Positions 37,501-47,597 are shown, counted from the first letter of the stretch. The stretch: 64,000 nt of DNA from Halpernia humi (GCF_900108025.1 NZ_FNUS01000001.1:434001-498000); one strand, 5' to 3'. The notes: generated by a model not told the origin, from the letters alone. Numbers and translations are program-made.

Positions 37501-37638
37501 TTTGTGTTTGTGGGTGCAAAGGGAAAGAATATTAATAATTTAACAAAAAAAATAGATACTCTAAATCTACCCTTTAATTTAATATACTATCAACCAATAC
37601 GTTACAAAATTCAGGCTGTAAATTATTAATGATTAAAA

Positions 37639-37995
37639 TTATTGATAAAAGGTTTTTAGCCAAATGTATATATCTTCTTTTGACTTAATATTTAACTTTT
37701 TTCTAATATTATACTTCTTATTTTGTATTGTTTTTGGAGAAAGAAATAGAATTTCTGCAATCTCTTTTGTTTCAAAATTCAGATAAATAAATGCCAAAAT
37801 ATGTAATTCATTTTTTTGTAAGTCTGCATTAAGTTTTGTGAGATTTTTAAAAAAGTTGGGATAGAAATTTTGAAATTTATTATAAAAATTAGGATCTCTT
37901 GATTTTGCAGATGTATAAAGAATATCAATATCTTCCATTTTCATACTTTCCTCTATGAATTCTTTATCAATATGATCTAAAAATTTTTTTTTCAT
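37639..37995 (-). CDS. Stand-alone LuxR-type helix-turn-helix protein
   Basis: An approximately 118-residue protein. Residues 55-118 form a LuxR/GerE-type HTH: ELHILAFIYLNFETKEIAEI, LFLSPKTIQNKKYNIRKKL, IYIWLKTF. It matches the C-terminal quarter of the TPR-TM-HTH protein at 40241-41677, including the flanking AKSRD.NFYNKFQ..YPNF stretch, so it looks like a copy that lost the sensor half. The longer frame begins at 38025; the start at 37995 (MKKKFLDH) was preferred because of the motif GTGTTTGTG just upstream, shared with neighbours. Confidence 0.7.
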   Translation of the reverse strand: MKKKFLDHIDKEFIEESMKMEDIDILYTSAKSRDPNFYNKFQNFYPNFFKNLTKLNADLQKNELHILAFIYLNFETKEIAEILFLSPKTIQNKKYNIRKKLNIKSKEDIYIWLKTFYQ

Positions 37996-38023
37996 TTGTG
38001 TTTGTCTGTTTGTAATAATAATC

Positions 38024-38060
38024 AAACATCAAGAAGCATCTCTTGTGATTCTTGATGTTT
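38024..38060. terminator. Hairpin between the 358-residue protein gene and the HTH gene
   Basis: A perfect 12-bp stem (AAACATCAAGAA with TTCTTGATGTTT) and a 13-base loop. In the leftward direction no strong T run follows, so it may be a weak terminator or a stabilising hairpin. Confidence 0.6.
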
Positions 38061-38081
38061 ATAGATTATTAAGTTTTCATT

Positions 38082-39158
38082 TTATTGAACAGTTTGCGCA
38101 GTTATTGTTAAGAAATCTAAAGGTGTTTCACCAAATCGTACAGTGAAAGGGGCTATTATAGAACTATAAACCCCACCTGTTAATTTTATAGTGTAATTTC
38201 CTGGAATTAGCTTAAGTGTTTGCGAACCATTAAAGTAATATTGACCGGCCACACTACTATCTACTGAACTAAAAGCTAATGGAATTCCTGTGGCTGCAAA
38301 AAAAGTATTGATAGGAATTGTAGAACCAGAAGGAACGGCAGTAAATTGTAACTCAGAATCAATTCTTCTTGTTTTGCCATCGTTAAGATTAGCCATATCT
38401 CGAATAGTGTATGATAACTGATAATCAAAAGTTACCAAAGAAGGATAATCTACAGTAAAAGTCACTTCTTTTATAGTATTTCTTACAGCAACACCAGAAG
38501 AAGTGATTTCTACAAAATTAGGTGAAATATCTGCAAAATCTCCCCCAAATATTACTGCATTTTGTTTCGGTATAGTTTTCAAAACACCATTAGAATCTGC
38601 AACTACAATATTGTCAGTTGTTGCTGTTCCTATATTTGTATTTATGGTTCTTACCCGCACGTTTCCTGTGCTAACATCTAACTTTTCAGTAGGATTATTG
38701 GTTCCTATACCCACGTTTCCTGCACCAGAAAAAGAAGTATTAAATCCAGCGGTTGTAATTTCTGTATTTTTAAGTAATGTACCTCCTAATTGAATATTAT
38801 TTCCGGTTTTAGTAAGCCCATTATCACCGGTTACGGCTGCAGGTATCATTTTTACCCAAACCGCTCCATCAAAATAATAATATCCCGCAGAAGTCACATT
38901 TGTAGTTTTTGTAGTTGGTGAAGTTACGGGCGCAGTTGCATATACAATAGCACCCGTTTGCGCAGATGTATAAAGCGCATCTTTGTTTGCCAAATCATTT
39001 CCTGAAATTCTTGGCGCTATAAATCCATCAATTTTGGTTGCGTCTAAAGGAGTAGCAACAACATCTAAAGTTGCTTTTGGAGTTTCAGTATTGATTCCTA
39101 CTTGGCCAAAAGCAGTTGTAGAAATTAAGATTAATAGTAGTAATGTATTTTTTTTCAT
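38082..39158 (-). CDS. Secreted tail-fibre/adhesin-like protein with VGINT repeats
   Basis: A 358-residue exported protein (signal peptide MKKNTLLLLILISTTAFG). It begins with the Bacteroidota surface-protein signature VGINTETPKATLDV, and a second copy (NVGIGTNNPTEKLDV) lies near residue 147. Between them is FDGAVWVKMIP, again the FxGxW theme. The C-terminal half is a beta-rich domain of unknown type. No sorting domain is visible. Gene order repeats that of the B module: RPPP gene, then a surface-type gene. Confidence 0.65.
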   Translation of the reverse strand: MKKNTLLLLILISTTAFGQVGINTETPKATLDVVATPLDATKIDGFIAPRISGNDLANKDALYTSAQTGAIVYATAPVTSPTTKTTNVTSAGYYYFDGAVWVKMIPAAVTGDNGLTKTGNNIQLGGTLLKNTEITTAGFNTSFSGAGNVGIGTNNPTEKLDVSTGNVRVRTINTNIGTATTDNIVVADSNGVLKTIPKQNAVIFGGDFADISPNFVEITSSGVAVRNTIKEVTFTVDYPSLVTFDYQLSYTIRDMANLNDGKTRRIDSELQFTAVPSGSTIPINTFFAATGIPLAFSSVDSSVAGQYYFNGSQTLKLIPGNYTIKLTGGVYSSIIAPFTVRFGETPLDFLTITAQTVQ

Positions 39159-39162
39159 TTTT

Positions 39163-39250
39163 TTTTTTAAGTGTTTGTGTTTTATCAGTAAATGAGATTT
39201 TTTAATTTTTAAGACATAAAAACCCTGTTCAATATTTTTAAATATTGAAA
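39163..39250. repeat. Duplicated spacer, copy A
   Basis: Counterpart of 36662-36752, with the same order of motifs and the hairpin TTCAATATTTTTAAATATTGAA minus its last bases at 39229-39250. It sits between the RPPP gene and the surface-protein gene. Confidence 0.85.
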
Positions 39251-39274
39251 AATTAAAAAAATTGAATAGGAATC

Positions 39275-39958
39275 TTAGAGAATTAGAGGAGGAGGTCTAA
39301 TAAAATAGTGCTTTAAAAACATCCAAGATTTTAAAGCATTTAATCTTTGATTATAGAGATTAGATAAAGAAAATTTAAAAATCCTTTTAGTCGTTAATCC
39401 ATTTACGGTAGAAATAGATTTTTTGGAACTGTAATTAGAACTAGATATTGATATAGCAATAATTTCTGATTGCTTACTGTTGTAAAAATTAGAAGCGCTT
39501 TTTGTAGAATTAAGAAATAAATCGGATTTTTTGGCTTTTTGTATCGTATTTTTAGTAGCAATTTTTTCATGTTTTTTCTTTTGCTTAGTAAAAACCTTTG
39601 CAGTTTTAACATGATTATTTAAAGGCTTTATTTTTACTATTTTAGCATCTAAAGAATTTTTAGCAACATATATAAAAGAGCCTTCTGCAAAATAAATTGT
39701 TGCTTGTTCAAATGATTTTTTGTGCTCATCATTCGTTTTATTCTCAGCTATTGGGTCTTTTTTTATAAAAGTTCCAAGTTCAATATAATTTTCACTTACA
39801 GATAAAGTTGAGTTGTTCTTATCATAAAATGTTGAATTGCTAGGCGTTGCCTGCTGCTGAGCAATTATTAAATCAAAACAAAATATCATAAAACAAACAA
39901 GCATCCTAGCAAAGCGGCTGCTTATTTTCCTACCTATCTTGTTCTTTTTAATCTTCAT
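39275..39958 (-). CDS. Secreted protein ending in RPPPLIL (paralogue A)
   Basis: A protein of about 227 residues with an N-terminal signal or anchor (FARMLVCFMIFCFDLIIAQ), a lysine/serine-rich middle and the tail HYFIRPPPLIL. The frame is open to 40012, but the start at 39958 puts the signal segment near the N terminus. It is the paralogue of the protein at 36778-37500. No known domain is recognised. It lies downstream of the TPR-HTH regulator gene with a 228-base gap holding the motif CGTTTGTGT. Confidence 0.55.
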   Translation of the reverse strand: MKIKKNKIGRKISSRFARMLVCFMIFCFDLIIAQQQATPSNSTFYDKNNSTLSVSENYIELGTFIKKDPIAENKTNDEHKKSFEQATIYFAEGSFIYVAKNSLDAKIVKIKPLNNHVKTAKVFTKQKKKHEKIATKNTIQKAKKSDLFLNSTKSASNFYNSKQSEIIAISISSSNYSSKKSISTVNGLTTKRIFKFSLSNLYNQRLNALKSWMFLKHYFIRPPPLIL

Positions 39959-40240
39959 TATTTTTGCATTTCTCCTAAAATGAACAAAAAGAGTTTTGAA
40001 ATCAGTACTCATTTATACTAATTTACAAGATGAGGGAACAGAACAGTAGATTTTCTTTTCGTTTGAAAAAACTATTCCTTATCACCTTGCAATTCATCCA
40101 TCGTTTGTGTTCGATGCTACAAAAAAAGTAAAATTAAAGTTTAAAAGTAAAAATGATAATACTCTAAATCTACCCTAATTTATAATAGTTTGATTTACAG
40201 AGTTATCTACAGCTGTTTTTAAAGGTTTTTAAAAGAAAAT

Positions 40241-41677
40241 TTAGTTGATGTATGTACGCAGCCAAATATAAAAATCTTCTTTTGAAGGAATTTTTAACTT
40301 TTTCCTGATACTATGCTTTTTATTTTGTACTGTTTTCGGAGAAAGAAATAAAATATCTGCAATTTCCTTTGTCTCAAAATTTAAATAGATGTATGCCAAA
40401 ATCAACAATTCTTTATTTTGTAAATTAGAGTTGATTGCCAATAAGTCATTGTTAAAATTAGGATATAATTTTTGAAATTTATTGTAGAAATTAGAATCTC
40501 TAGATTTCGCCGACTCATATAGGTCGTCTACTCCGTCTATCAGTTTCTTTTCAAGTCTTTTAGAATTAAATTCTTGCTCCTGTATAATTTTATCTTTCTG
40601 ATCTAAAACTTCATCTTTCTTTTTATTAAAAACAAAATAAAATAGTAAACCCATTATAAAAACAGAAATAATAGAATAAAGAATAATTTTATACTTATAT
40701 TTTTGTTCTTCTTTATTTAGATTATTTTCAAGGTTTTGTATGGTAAAATTCACACTTCTTGCCTGTGCATCTTTATAAGAATCATTAAAATTTTTATATG
40801 CATCGAGCATTTTTCTTTCTTTCTTAAAATCACCAATCTTATTGTATGTTTCTGCTAGGAGTTTGTAGACATTTAAAAGATGTTGTCTGTTTTTACCATT
40901 TGAGGCTAGTTCTAAAGATTTTTCTAAGTATTTTATTGCTTCTCTATTTTTATTCTCCTTTACATACAAATTAGCGTAACGATAATATAATACTGAAAAA
41001 TCATAGCGTTTAACATTTTTTATTTTTTTAAATGAAACCTCGGCCTTACCTAAATATATTTTAGCAGAATCTAAATTGCGACCTATGTAAAAACTTCCAA
41101 GATCAGAATATATACTTGGGCCTGGTAAATTAGTTAAAGCTTTTTGTAGATAAAATAAAGCAGAATCATTTTTATTATTATCTAGAGTTAATGCCCGAAC
41201 ACGATAGGCGTATTCTAAAAAAATTTTAGAAGTAGTTAAATTTTCTACTTTTTTACAATAATAGATCCCTTTAGAATTATATTTCAGACTAACATCATAT
41301 AGCCCCAAAGTAAAATAAACCTGTGAAAACTCTTGAAATATCTTAGCATATGTTTCGTTGTCTGCCGATATTTTATCTGCCAAAACTTTAGCTTTATTCA
41401 AATATTTAAGACTTACGTCTGGTTTAGACAGATTATAATACTGTATCCCTAAATTAATATTTGCCCAAATTTCTCCTTTTTTATAATTTTCTTTTTTAGC
41501 CTTTTCAAGCATTTCTAAGTTCCACTTAATAATGTCTTTCCGAGGAATGTTTTTAGACAACATTTCCTCAGATTTTTTCTTAATTAGTGAGTCAAATTCC
41601 AGATTTTTAGATTGAGATCGTAATCCCAAAATAAAAAATAAAGAAATAAGTAATATTATTTTGTTTTTTAGTTTCAT
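40241..41677 (-). CDS. Membrane-spanning TPR sensor with C-terminal LuxR-type HTH
   Basis: About 478 residues: signal/anchor (MKLKNKIILLISLFFILGLRS), a periplasmic region of TPR-like repeats (residues about 60-320; for example ANINLGIQYYNLSKPDVSLKYLNKA), one transmembrane helix (YKIILYSIISVFIMGLLFYFVF), a coiled coil (KKKDEVLDQKDKIIQEQEFN) and a LuxR/GerE HTH at the end. Such one-component sensors are common in Bacteroidota and likely regulate neighbouring genes. A longer start at 41734 was rejected because the promoter TATCTTTG lies at 41739-41732 (leftward), so transcription would begin inside that extension. Confidence 0.8.
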   Translation of the reverse strand: MKLKNKIILLISLFFILGLRSQSKNLEFDSLIKKKSEEMLSKNIPRKDIIKWNLEMLEKAKKENYKKGEIWANINLGIQYYNLSKPDVSLKYLNKAKVLADKISADNETYAKIFQEFSQVYFTLGLYDVSLKYNSKGIYYCKKVENLTTSKIFLEYAYRVRALTLDNNKNDSALFYLQKALTNLPGPSIYSDLGSFYIGRNLDSAKIYLGKAEVSFKKIKNVKRYDFSVLYYRYANLYVKENKNREAIKYLEKSLELASNGKNRQHLLNVYKLLAETYNKIGDFKKERKMLDAYKNFNDSYKDAQARSVNFTIQNLENNLNKEEQKYKYKIILYSIISVFIMGLLFYFVFNKKKDEVLDQKDKIIQEQEFNSKRLEKKLIDGVDDLYESAKSRDSNFYNKFQKLYPNFNNDLLAINSNLQNKELLILAYIYLNFETKEIADILFLSPKTVQNKKHSIRKKLKIPSKEDFYIWLRTYIN

Positions 41678-41731
41678 CATTAAAAGTCTTAATTTACCGT
41701 TTGGCAAAATCAAATGTGTGTGTTTGGACTG

Positions 41732-41739
41732 CAAAGATA
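41732..41739 (-). promoter_or_regulatory. Bacteroidota -7 element (TATCTTTG) for the TPR-HTH gene
   Basis: Read leftward it is TATCTTTG, matching TAnnTTTG, about 55 bases before the chosen start. It decides against the longer reading frame. Confidence 0.5.
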
Positions 41740-41922
41740 AACGTAATTTTAAATAAACCTTAGATTCATTTTTATAATAATTTAAACTGATTTTATACCA
41801 ATGTAGATACGAAAAACAATGAATATTAAAATCTAATTCGATAGAAATTTTGAAATTATTATCAGCAAGAAGGAGGTTGAAAAATAGAAATTTTACACTC
41901 TAAAATAATAAAACCAATTATA

Positions 41923-41930
41923 TATCTTTG
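41923..41930 (+). promoter_or_regulatory. Bacteroidota -7 element abutting the helicase start
   Basis: TATCTTTG lies only 4 bases before the ATG at 41935. If this is the real promoter, transcription would begin at or near the A of the ATG, giving a leaderless mRNA. Confidence 0.45.
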
Positions 41931-41934
41931 CAAA

Positions 41935-43281
41935 ATGGAAATAAAGACGTTTGCAGATTTTGATTTGCCTGTAAAAGTGTTGGATGTTTTAGCAGATGAC
42001 AACTTGTTTGAACCAACGCCAATTCAGAAAAAAAGTTTCAGCCACATTCTTTCTGGCAGAGATGTGATGGGAATTGCACAAACCGGAACCGGAAAAACTT
42101 TGGCGTATGTACTTCCAATTTTAAAACAATGGAAATACAATAAAACCGGAAATCCAACGGTATTGGTTTTAGTTCCAACCCGTGAATTAGTCGTTCAAGT
42201 GGCTGGAATTTTAGAAAATTTAGCGCAAAATCTTACAGCAAGAATTATTGGCGTTTATGGCGGAAAAAATATTAATACACAGAAATTATTATTTAAAGAT
42301 GGTTGCGACATTTTAGTTGGAACACCTGGAAGAATAATGGATTTAGCCATCGATAATGCGATTTCTTTAAAAGAAGTGAAGCAGTTGGTCATCGATGAAT
42401 TTGATGAAATGCTGAATTTAGGTTTCCGTCCGCAACTCACGCATATTTTCGAAATGATGAAGGAAAAAAGACAAAATATTCTTTTTTCTGCGACGATGAC
42501 GGAAAACGTAGATGCGATGTTGGAAGAATATTTCGCCGGACCAATCGAGATTTCTTTAGCAAAATCCGGAACACCTTTAGAAAAAATAGAGCAAATTGCC
42601 TATAAAGTTCAGAATTTTAATACTAAAATTAACTTGCTCGCAAATTTATTAGAAAGCAACGAAGATTTATCTAAAGTTCTGATATTCTGCAACAATAAAA
42701 AACACGCCGATTATCTTTTTACCAAAATTGATGAATTATTTCCTGGCGAATTTGATGTCATCCATTCAAATAAATCTCAAAATTATCGTTTGCGCGCCAT
42801 GCGGAATTTTGAAAATGAAGATTTACGCGGGATTATTACGACGGACATTATGGCGCGTGGACTGGACATTTCAAATATTACACACGTTATTAACTTCGAA
42901 ATTTCCGAAATTCCTGAGCAATATATTCACAGAATCGGGCGAACTGGTCGCGCCGATAAAAATGGAATTTCAATTTCTTTCGTAACTGAAAATGAAGAAA
43001 AATCACTTCTAGAAATTGAAGTTTTGATGAATAAGGAAATTACACTTCAAGATTTTCCTGAAAATGTCGCGATAAATCCTCTAAAAATTGCTTCTGAAAA
43101 GGATGAAGTAATTATGAAAGATATCGCGCCCGTGAAAATGTATGAAGGCGGCGGCGCTTTTCACGAGAAGAAAGAGAAAAATAGAAAAATAAATTTGGGA
43201 GGACCAACAAAAAGAAATCCACCAAAAACAAAACCTTCAAATAGAGGGCAAGCAAAGACTAAAGCAAAACGTAAAAAATAA
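41935..43281 (+). CDS. DEAD-box family RNA helicase (DEFD variant)
   Basis: An ATP-dependent RNA helicase of 448 residues. Conserved motifs: Q motif FEPTPIQ (25-31), Walker A AQTGTGKT (48-55), PTREL (81-85), motif II as DEFD (154-157) instead of DEAD, SAT, and HRIGRTGRADK near residue 340. A short basic tail (KRNPPKTKPSNRGQAKTKAKRKK) probably binds RNA. Such proteins help ribosome assembly or cold adaptation. The Ala-to-Phe change in motif II is unusual but keeps both acidic residues. Confidence 0.93.
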   Translation: MEIKTFADFDLPVKVLDVLADDNLFEPTPIQKKSFSHILSGRDVMGIAQTGTGKTLAYVLPILKQWKYNKTGNPTVLVLVPTRELVVQVAGILENLAQNLTARIIGVYGGKNINTQKLLFKDGCDILVGTPGRIMDLAIDNAISLKEVKQLVIDEFDEMLNLGFRPQLTHIFEMMKEKRQNILFSATMTENVDAMLEEYFAGPIEISLAKSGTPLEKIEQIAYKVQNFNTKINLLANLLESNEDLSKVLIFCNNKKHADYLFTKIDELFPGEFDVIHSNKSQNYRLRAMRNFENEDLRGIITTDIMARGLDISNITHVINFEISEIPEQYIHRIGRTGRADKNGISISFVTENEEKSLLEIEVLMNKEITLQDFPENVAINPLKIASEKDEVIMKDIAPVKMYEGGGAFHEKKEKNRKINLGGPTKRNPPKTKPSNRGQAKTKAKRKK

Positions 43282-43288
43282 CTTTAAT

Positions 43289-43332
43289 AAATCAAAAAAT
43301 CGCGATAAAATTTTACCGCGATTTTTTGATTT
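43289..43332. terminator. Bidirectional terminator between helicase and dehydrogenase genes
   Basis: A perfect 16-bp stem (AAATCAAAAAATCGCG with CGCGATTTTTTGATTT) and a 12-base loop, with T runs inside both arms. It serves the convergent genes. Confidence 0.93.
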
Positions 43333-43341
43333 AAAAATGAA

Positions 43342-44505
43342 TTAATAACTCATTTCTACGATTTCTTTCACATTTTCTGGCGTCAGGTTTTTGTTTTCAC
43401 CAATTCCAGTCATGTTTCTTTCCGTAAAAGTGTTTTTAATCTTTTCAGAAATTCCTTCATAATCATTCGTGTATTCAGAAAGTTTAGTGTCAATCCCTAA
43501 ACTGTGGAAAAATTCTTCCATTTTTTTAATGGATTTTTCCGCTCTGTCATCAACTGAACCTTCAGTAATTCCCCAAACTCTTTCGCCATATTGTGCTAAT
43601 TTTTCTTTTTTATCTTCAAAAGCAAAACGATAGCGTGAAGGCGCTATTACGGCCAAAGTTCTGGCATGATCGATTCCAAAATTTGCCGTTAATTCATGTC
43701 CAATCGCGTGAACTGCCCAATCTGTCGGAACACCTTTTTGGATCAAACCATTTAAAGCCATCGTGCAGCACCACATGAAATTTCCTGCCGTATCGTAATT
43801 ATAATCATCATTTAATAAAGGCTGAGAAACTTCTTGCAAAGTCTGTAAAATACTTTCAGAAATTCTGTCTTGCAAAGTTGCCGAAGTCGGGTAGGTCATG
43901 TATTGTTCCAAAACGTGCGTGTAAGCGTCCATCACGCCATTTGCCAATTGTTTTTTCGGAATACTTTTGATAACTTCCGGATCAAGAATTGAAAATGTTG
44001 GGAATAATCCAGGTCCGCCACTTGCTAATTTTTCTTTCGTTTCTCGTCTGGAAACCACAAAACCGGAATTCATTTCTGAACCGGTTGCCGGCAAAGTAAG
44101 CACGGTTCCAAATTCGAGTGCTTTTCCTTCTAAAATTCTTACAGGTTTGCTTAAAATATCCCAGGATTCACCATCGTATTTTGCGGCTGCGGCTAAAAAT
44201 TTTGTACCGTCAATTACTGAACCGCCGCCAACTGCCAAAAGAAAATCAATATTTTTTTCATTAATAATTTTTAAAGCGTCCATCAAAGTTTCATATTCTG
44301 GATTTGCCGGAATGCCACCAAATTCCTCTACATCAAAATCTTTTAACGTCGCTTTCACTTGATCATAAATTCCATTTTTTTTGATACTTCCGCCGCCATA
44401 AAGCATTAAAATTTTAGCATCTTTTGGAAGTTCTTCCGCTAATTTTGGGATTGTGTTTTTACCGAAAATAATTTTAGTCGGATTTTTATATTCAAAGTTT
44501 AACAT
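43342..44505 (-). CDS. Iron-containing alcohol dehydrogenase (YqhD/butanol-dehydrogenase type)
   Basis: A 387-residue group III alcohol dehydrogenase. The NAD(P) site shows YGGGSIKKNGIYDQV (residues 35-49) and AVGGGSVIDGTKFLA (near 91). Metal-ligand regions are DAYTHVLEQYMTY near 195 and FGIDHARTLAVIAP near 273. It reduces aldehydes to alcohols with NADPH in the cytoplasm; substrate unknown. It is monocistronic, with a terminator at the 3' end and a 236-base gap to uvrA on the other side. Confidence 0.92.
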   Translation of the reverse strand: MLNFEYKNPTKIIFGKNTIPKLAEELPKDAKILMLYGGGSIKKNGIYDQVKATLKDFDVEEFGGIPANPEYETLMDALKIINEKNIDFLLAVGGGSVIDGTKFLAAAAKYDGESWDILSKPVRILEGKALEFGTVLTLPATGSEMNSGFVVSRRETKEKLASGGPGLFPTFSILDPEVIKSIPKKQLANGVMDAYTHVLEQYMTYPTSATLQDRISESILQTLQEVSQPLLNDDYNYDTAGNFMWCCTMALNGLIQKGVPTDWAVHAIGHELTANFGIDHARTLAVIAPSRYRFAFEDKKEKLAQYGERVWGITEGSVDDRAEKSIKKMEEFFHSLGIDTKLSEYTNDYEGISEKIKNTFTERNMTGIGENKNLTPENVKEIVEMSY

Positions 44506-44685
44506 AATAATTTTTTATTTGTTCAAATTTACGAAAATCGCTTTTAAAAGGTGAATAAGTGAATGATAGATAAAAGTAATAATGCTTCTTAATTTGTTGA
44601 TTCTAATGTTTTTACTAAACTATTTTTAAATTCATATTTATAGATTCTTAACATCACAAAACTATTATTAAACTTAAAAATTCCG

Positions 44686-44693
44686 TACTTTTG
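44686..44693 (+). promoter_or_regulatory. Bacteroidota -7 element (TACTTTTG) for uvrA
   Basis: TACTTTTG matches TAnnTTTG and is 48 bases before the uvrA ATG. Confidence 0.45.
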
Positions 44694-44741
44694 CAAGATT
44701 GCAGATTTTAGAATGTTTGCAATAAAAATTCTAAAGAATAA

Positions 44742-47576
44742 ATGAGCGATAGCAAAGAATATATAGAAGTTTACGGTGCGCGTGAACACAATTTAAAAAA
44801 TATTGACGTTAAAATTCCGAGAAATGAACTGGTTGTCATTACCGGACTTTCCGGCAGTGGAAAATCTTCCTTGGCTTTTGACACTATTTTCGCAGAAGGA
44901 CAAAGACGTTATATCGAAACTTTTTCGGCTTATGCGCGTCAGTTTTTAGGTGGATTAGAACGTCCGGATGTTGATAAAATTGATGGATTATCGCCTGTAA
45001 TTGCCATTGAGCAAAAAACCACCAATAAAAATCCGCGTTCCACAGTTGGAACAGTGACAGAACTTTACGATTATTTGCGTTTGCTTTTTGCGCGTGTTTC
45101 CGACGCTTATTCCCAAACTTCTGGTAGAAAACTTGTGAGTTATACGGAAGAGCAAATTTTGGAAACCATTAAAGAAAATTATAAAGACCAAAAAGTGCTT
45201 TTACTTGCGCCAGTTGTGCGTTCCAGAAAAGGACATTATCACGAACTTTTCGTGCAATATGCAAAAAAAGGTTACGGACAAGCTAGAATTGATGGGGAAT
45301 TGCAAGATATTGAATACGATTTAAAACTTGACCGTTATAAAACCCACGACATCGATATTGTAATCGACCGCTGGATTATCGGTGAAAACGCTTCAGAATT
45401 AAGAATGGAAAAATCTCTGAAAACCGCTATGCAAATGGGCGACGGTTTGGTAGGAATCCAGAATTTTGAAACTGGGGAATTACAGTATTTTTCCCGTAAT
45501 TTAATGGACGACGATACCGGAAATTCTTTGGCTTTGCCAGAACCAAATACGTTCTCGTTTAATTCGCCAAAAGGAAGTTGCCCAAATTGTAAAGGTTTGG
45601 GAATGGTGAAAAGAATTAACACCGATTATTTTGTAGAAAATCCAAAATTATCCATTAATCAAGGTGCATTATTGCCTCTTGAAGATATTAAATCTAATAA
45701 ATGGATTCTTGCACAAATTAAAAATATTCTTGAAATTTTTGGTTTTGATCTTTCAACGCCTTTTAATAAAATCCCTGCGGAAGCCTTAGATTACATCTAT
45801 AATGGCTGTCACAAAGAAATCAGCAAAGATTTAAAACTCGCCGGAATTACAAAAAAAATAAAAGTCAATTTTGATGGTTTAATCCCCATTTTGGAAGAAA
45901 TGGTGGAAGATAAAGAAAGTTATGACGCGGTTTTAATTGAGCGCCATTTCACCACGGAAGAAGTTTGCCCAGTTTGTCACGGCACGCGTTTGATGGCTTC
46001 CAGTTTAAGTTTTAAAATTGACGGACAAAATATCGCCGAAATTAATGCGCTTCCTTTATCAGAATTAATGGAATGGTTGCTTCAGATCGAAGGAAAATTT
46101 AGCAAGAATAAGAAAATTATTGCCCACGAAATTTTAAAGGAAATCCGAACAAGATTACAGTTTCTTTTAGATGTTGGTTTAGAATATTTAAGTTTAAGCA
46201 GAAGTTCACGAACGCTTTCTGGTGGGGAATCTCAAAGAATTCGTTTGGCAACACAAATCGGTTCGCAACTCGTAAATGTGCTCTATATTTTAGATGAACC
46301 TTCCATTGGTTTGCACCAAAGAGATAACGAAAGATTGATTGCTTCACTGAAAAATTTGCGTGATATCGGGAATTCGGTGATTGTTGTAGAACACGATAAA
46401 GACATGATTCTGGAAGCGGATGAAGTTTTAGACATCGGTCCGCGCGCCGGAAAATTTGGTGGCGAAATTTTTTGGCAAGGAAAACCAGAAGATTTATTAA
46501 AAGCCGACACAATCACCGCAGATTACATTAACGGAAAAAGAAAAATCCCAATTCCTGAAAATAGGAGAGAAGGCAACGGAAAATCTATTGTTTTAAAAGG
46601 CGCCACAGGAAATAATTTAAAAAATGTAACCCTAGAAATTCCTTTGGGAAAATTGGTTGTGGTAACTGGAATTTCCGGAAGTGGAAAATCTTCTTTAATT
46701 AATGGAACACTTTATCCAATTTTAAATCAGCATATTTACCGCGCTGTAAAAGAACCATTGCCGTATAAAAAAATTGAAGGCATTGAAAATATCGACAAAA
46801 TTGTTGATGTTGATCAAAGTCCGATTGGTAGAACGCCACGCTCAAATCCTGCGACTTACACGGGAATGTTTACCGATATTCGAAATCTTTTTGCCGAATT
46901 ACCAGAAAGTAAAATCCGCGGTTACAAACCGGGAAGATTTTCCTTTAACGTAAAAGGTGGAAGATGCGAAACTTGTCAAGGAGGCGGTTTAAAGGTTATT
47001 GAAATGAATTTTTTACCCGATGTTTATGTGCATTGCGAAACTTGTCATGGTAAAAGATTCAACCGAGAAACTTTGGAAGTGCGCTACAAAGGAAAATCCA
47101 TTTCAGATGTATTGGAAATGACAATTGATGAAGCCGTAGAATTTTTTCAGCCAATACCCAAAATTTTCATTAAAGTAAAGACTTTGCAGGACGTCGGTTT
47201 GGGTTACATCACGCTTGGTCAACAATCCACAACGCTTTCCGGTGGGGAAGCGCAACGTATAAAACTCGCGACAGAATTATCCAAAAGAAATACAGGAAAT
47301 ACGCTTTATATCTTAGATGAACCAACGACTGGACTGCATTTTGAGGACGTTCGTGTTTTAATGGAAGCCATCAATCAATTGGTAGAATTGGGAAATTCTT
47401 TCGTGATTATTGAGCATAATTTAGATGTTATAAAACTTGCCGATCACATTATTGACGTTGGTCCAGAAGGTGGAAAAAATGGTGGTGAAATTATCGCCAA
47501 AGGAACGCCGGAACAAGTTGCAAAGTCTAAGAAATCTTTGACAGCGAGGTTTTTAAAGAAGGAGTTGGAAGGCTAA
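44742..47576 (+). CDS. uvrA: Excinuclease ABC subunit A
   Basis: The damage-recognition ATPase of nucleotide-excision repair, working with UvrB. Two ABC domains are present, with Walker [14 protein letters not shown] (residues 35-47) and [13 protein letters not shown] (near 645). ABC signatures LSGGESQRI and LSGGEAQRI and two zinc modules ([16 protein letters not shown] with CETCHGKRF) are visible. The 944-residue length is standard. It is monocistronic with its own promoter. A hairpin and a structured repeat follow. Confidence 0.98.
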   Translation: MSDSKEYIEVYGAREHNLKNIDVKIPRNELVVITGLSGSGKSSLAFDTIFAEGQRRYIETFSAYARQFLGGLERPDVDKIDGLSPVIAIEQKTTNKNPRSTVGTVTELYDYLRLLFARVSDAYSQTSGRKLVSYTEEQILETIKENYKDQKVLLLAPVVRSRKGHYHELFVQYAKKGYGQARIDGELQDIEYDLKLDRYKTHDIDIVIDRWIIGENASELRMEKSLKTAMQMGDGLVGIQNFETGELQYFSRNLMDDDTGNSLALPEPNTFSFNSPKGSCPNCKGLGMVKRINTDYFVENPKLSINQGALLPLEDIKSNKWILAQIKNILEIFGFDLSTPFNKIPAEALDYIYNGCHKEISKDLKLAGITKKIKVNFDGLIPILEEMVEDKESYDAVLIERHFTTEEVCPVCHGTRLMASSLSFKIDGQNIAEINALPLSELMEWLLQIEGKFSKNKKIIAHEILKEIRTRLQFLLDVGLEYLSLSRSSRTLSGGESQRIRLATQIGSQLVNVLYILDEPSIGLHQRDNERLIASLKNLRDIGNSVIVVEHDKDMILEADEVLDIGPRAGKFGGEIFWQGKPEDLLKADTITADYINGKRKIPIPENRREGNGKSIVLKGATGNNLKNVTLEIPLGKLVVVTGISGSGKSSLINGTLYPILNQHIYRAVKEPLPYKKIEGIENIDKIVDVDQSPIGRTPRSNPATYTGMFTDIRNLFAELPESKIRGYKPGRFSFNVKGGRCETCQGGGLKVIEMNFLPDVYVHCETCHGKRFNRETLEVRYKGKSISDVLEMTIDEAVEFFQPIPKIFIKVKTLQDVGLGYITLGQQSTTLSGGEAQRIKLATELSKRNTGNTLYILDEPTTGLHFEDVRVLMEAINQLVELGNSFVIIEHNLDVIKLADHIIDVGPEGGKNGGEIIAKGTPEQVAKSKKSLTARFLKKELEG

Positions 47577-47597
47577 GAATGTGTTTTTTAGGGCAAT

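Noticed and set aside
41678-41734. Longer start of the TPR-HTH protein
   Set aside because: The -7 element at 41732-41739 would start transcription within this extension, and the signal peptide begins at 41677.
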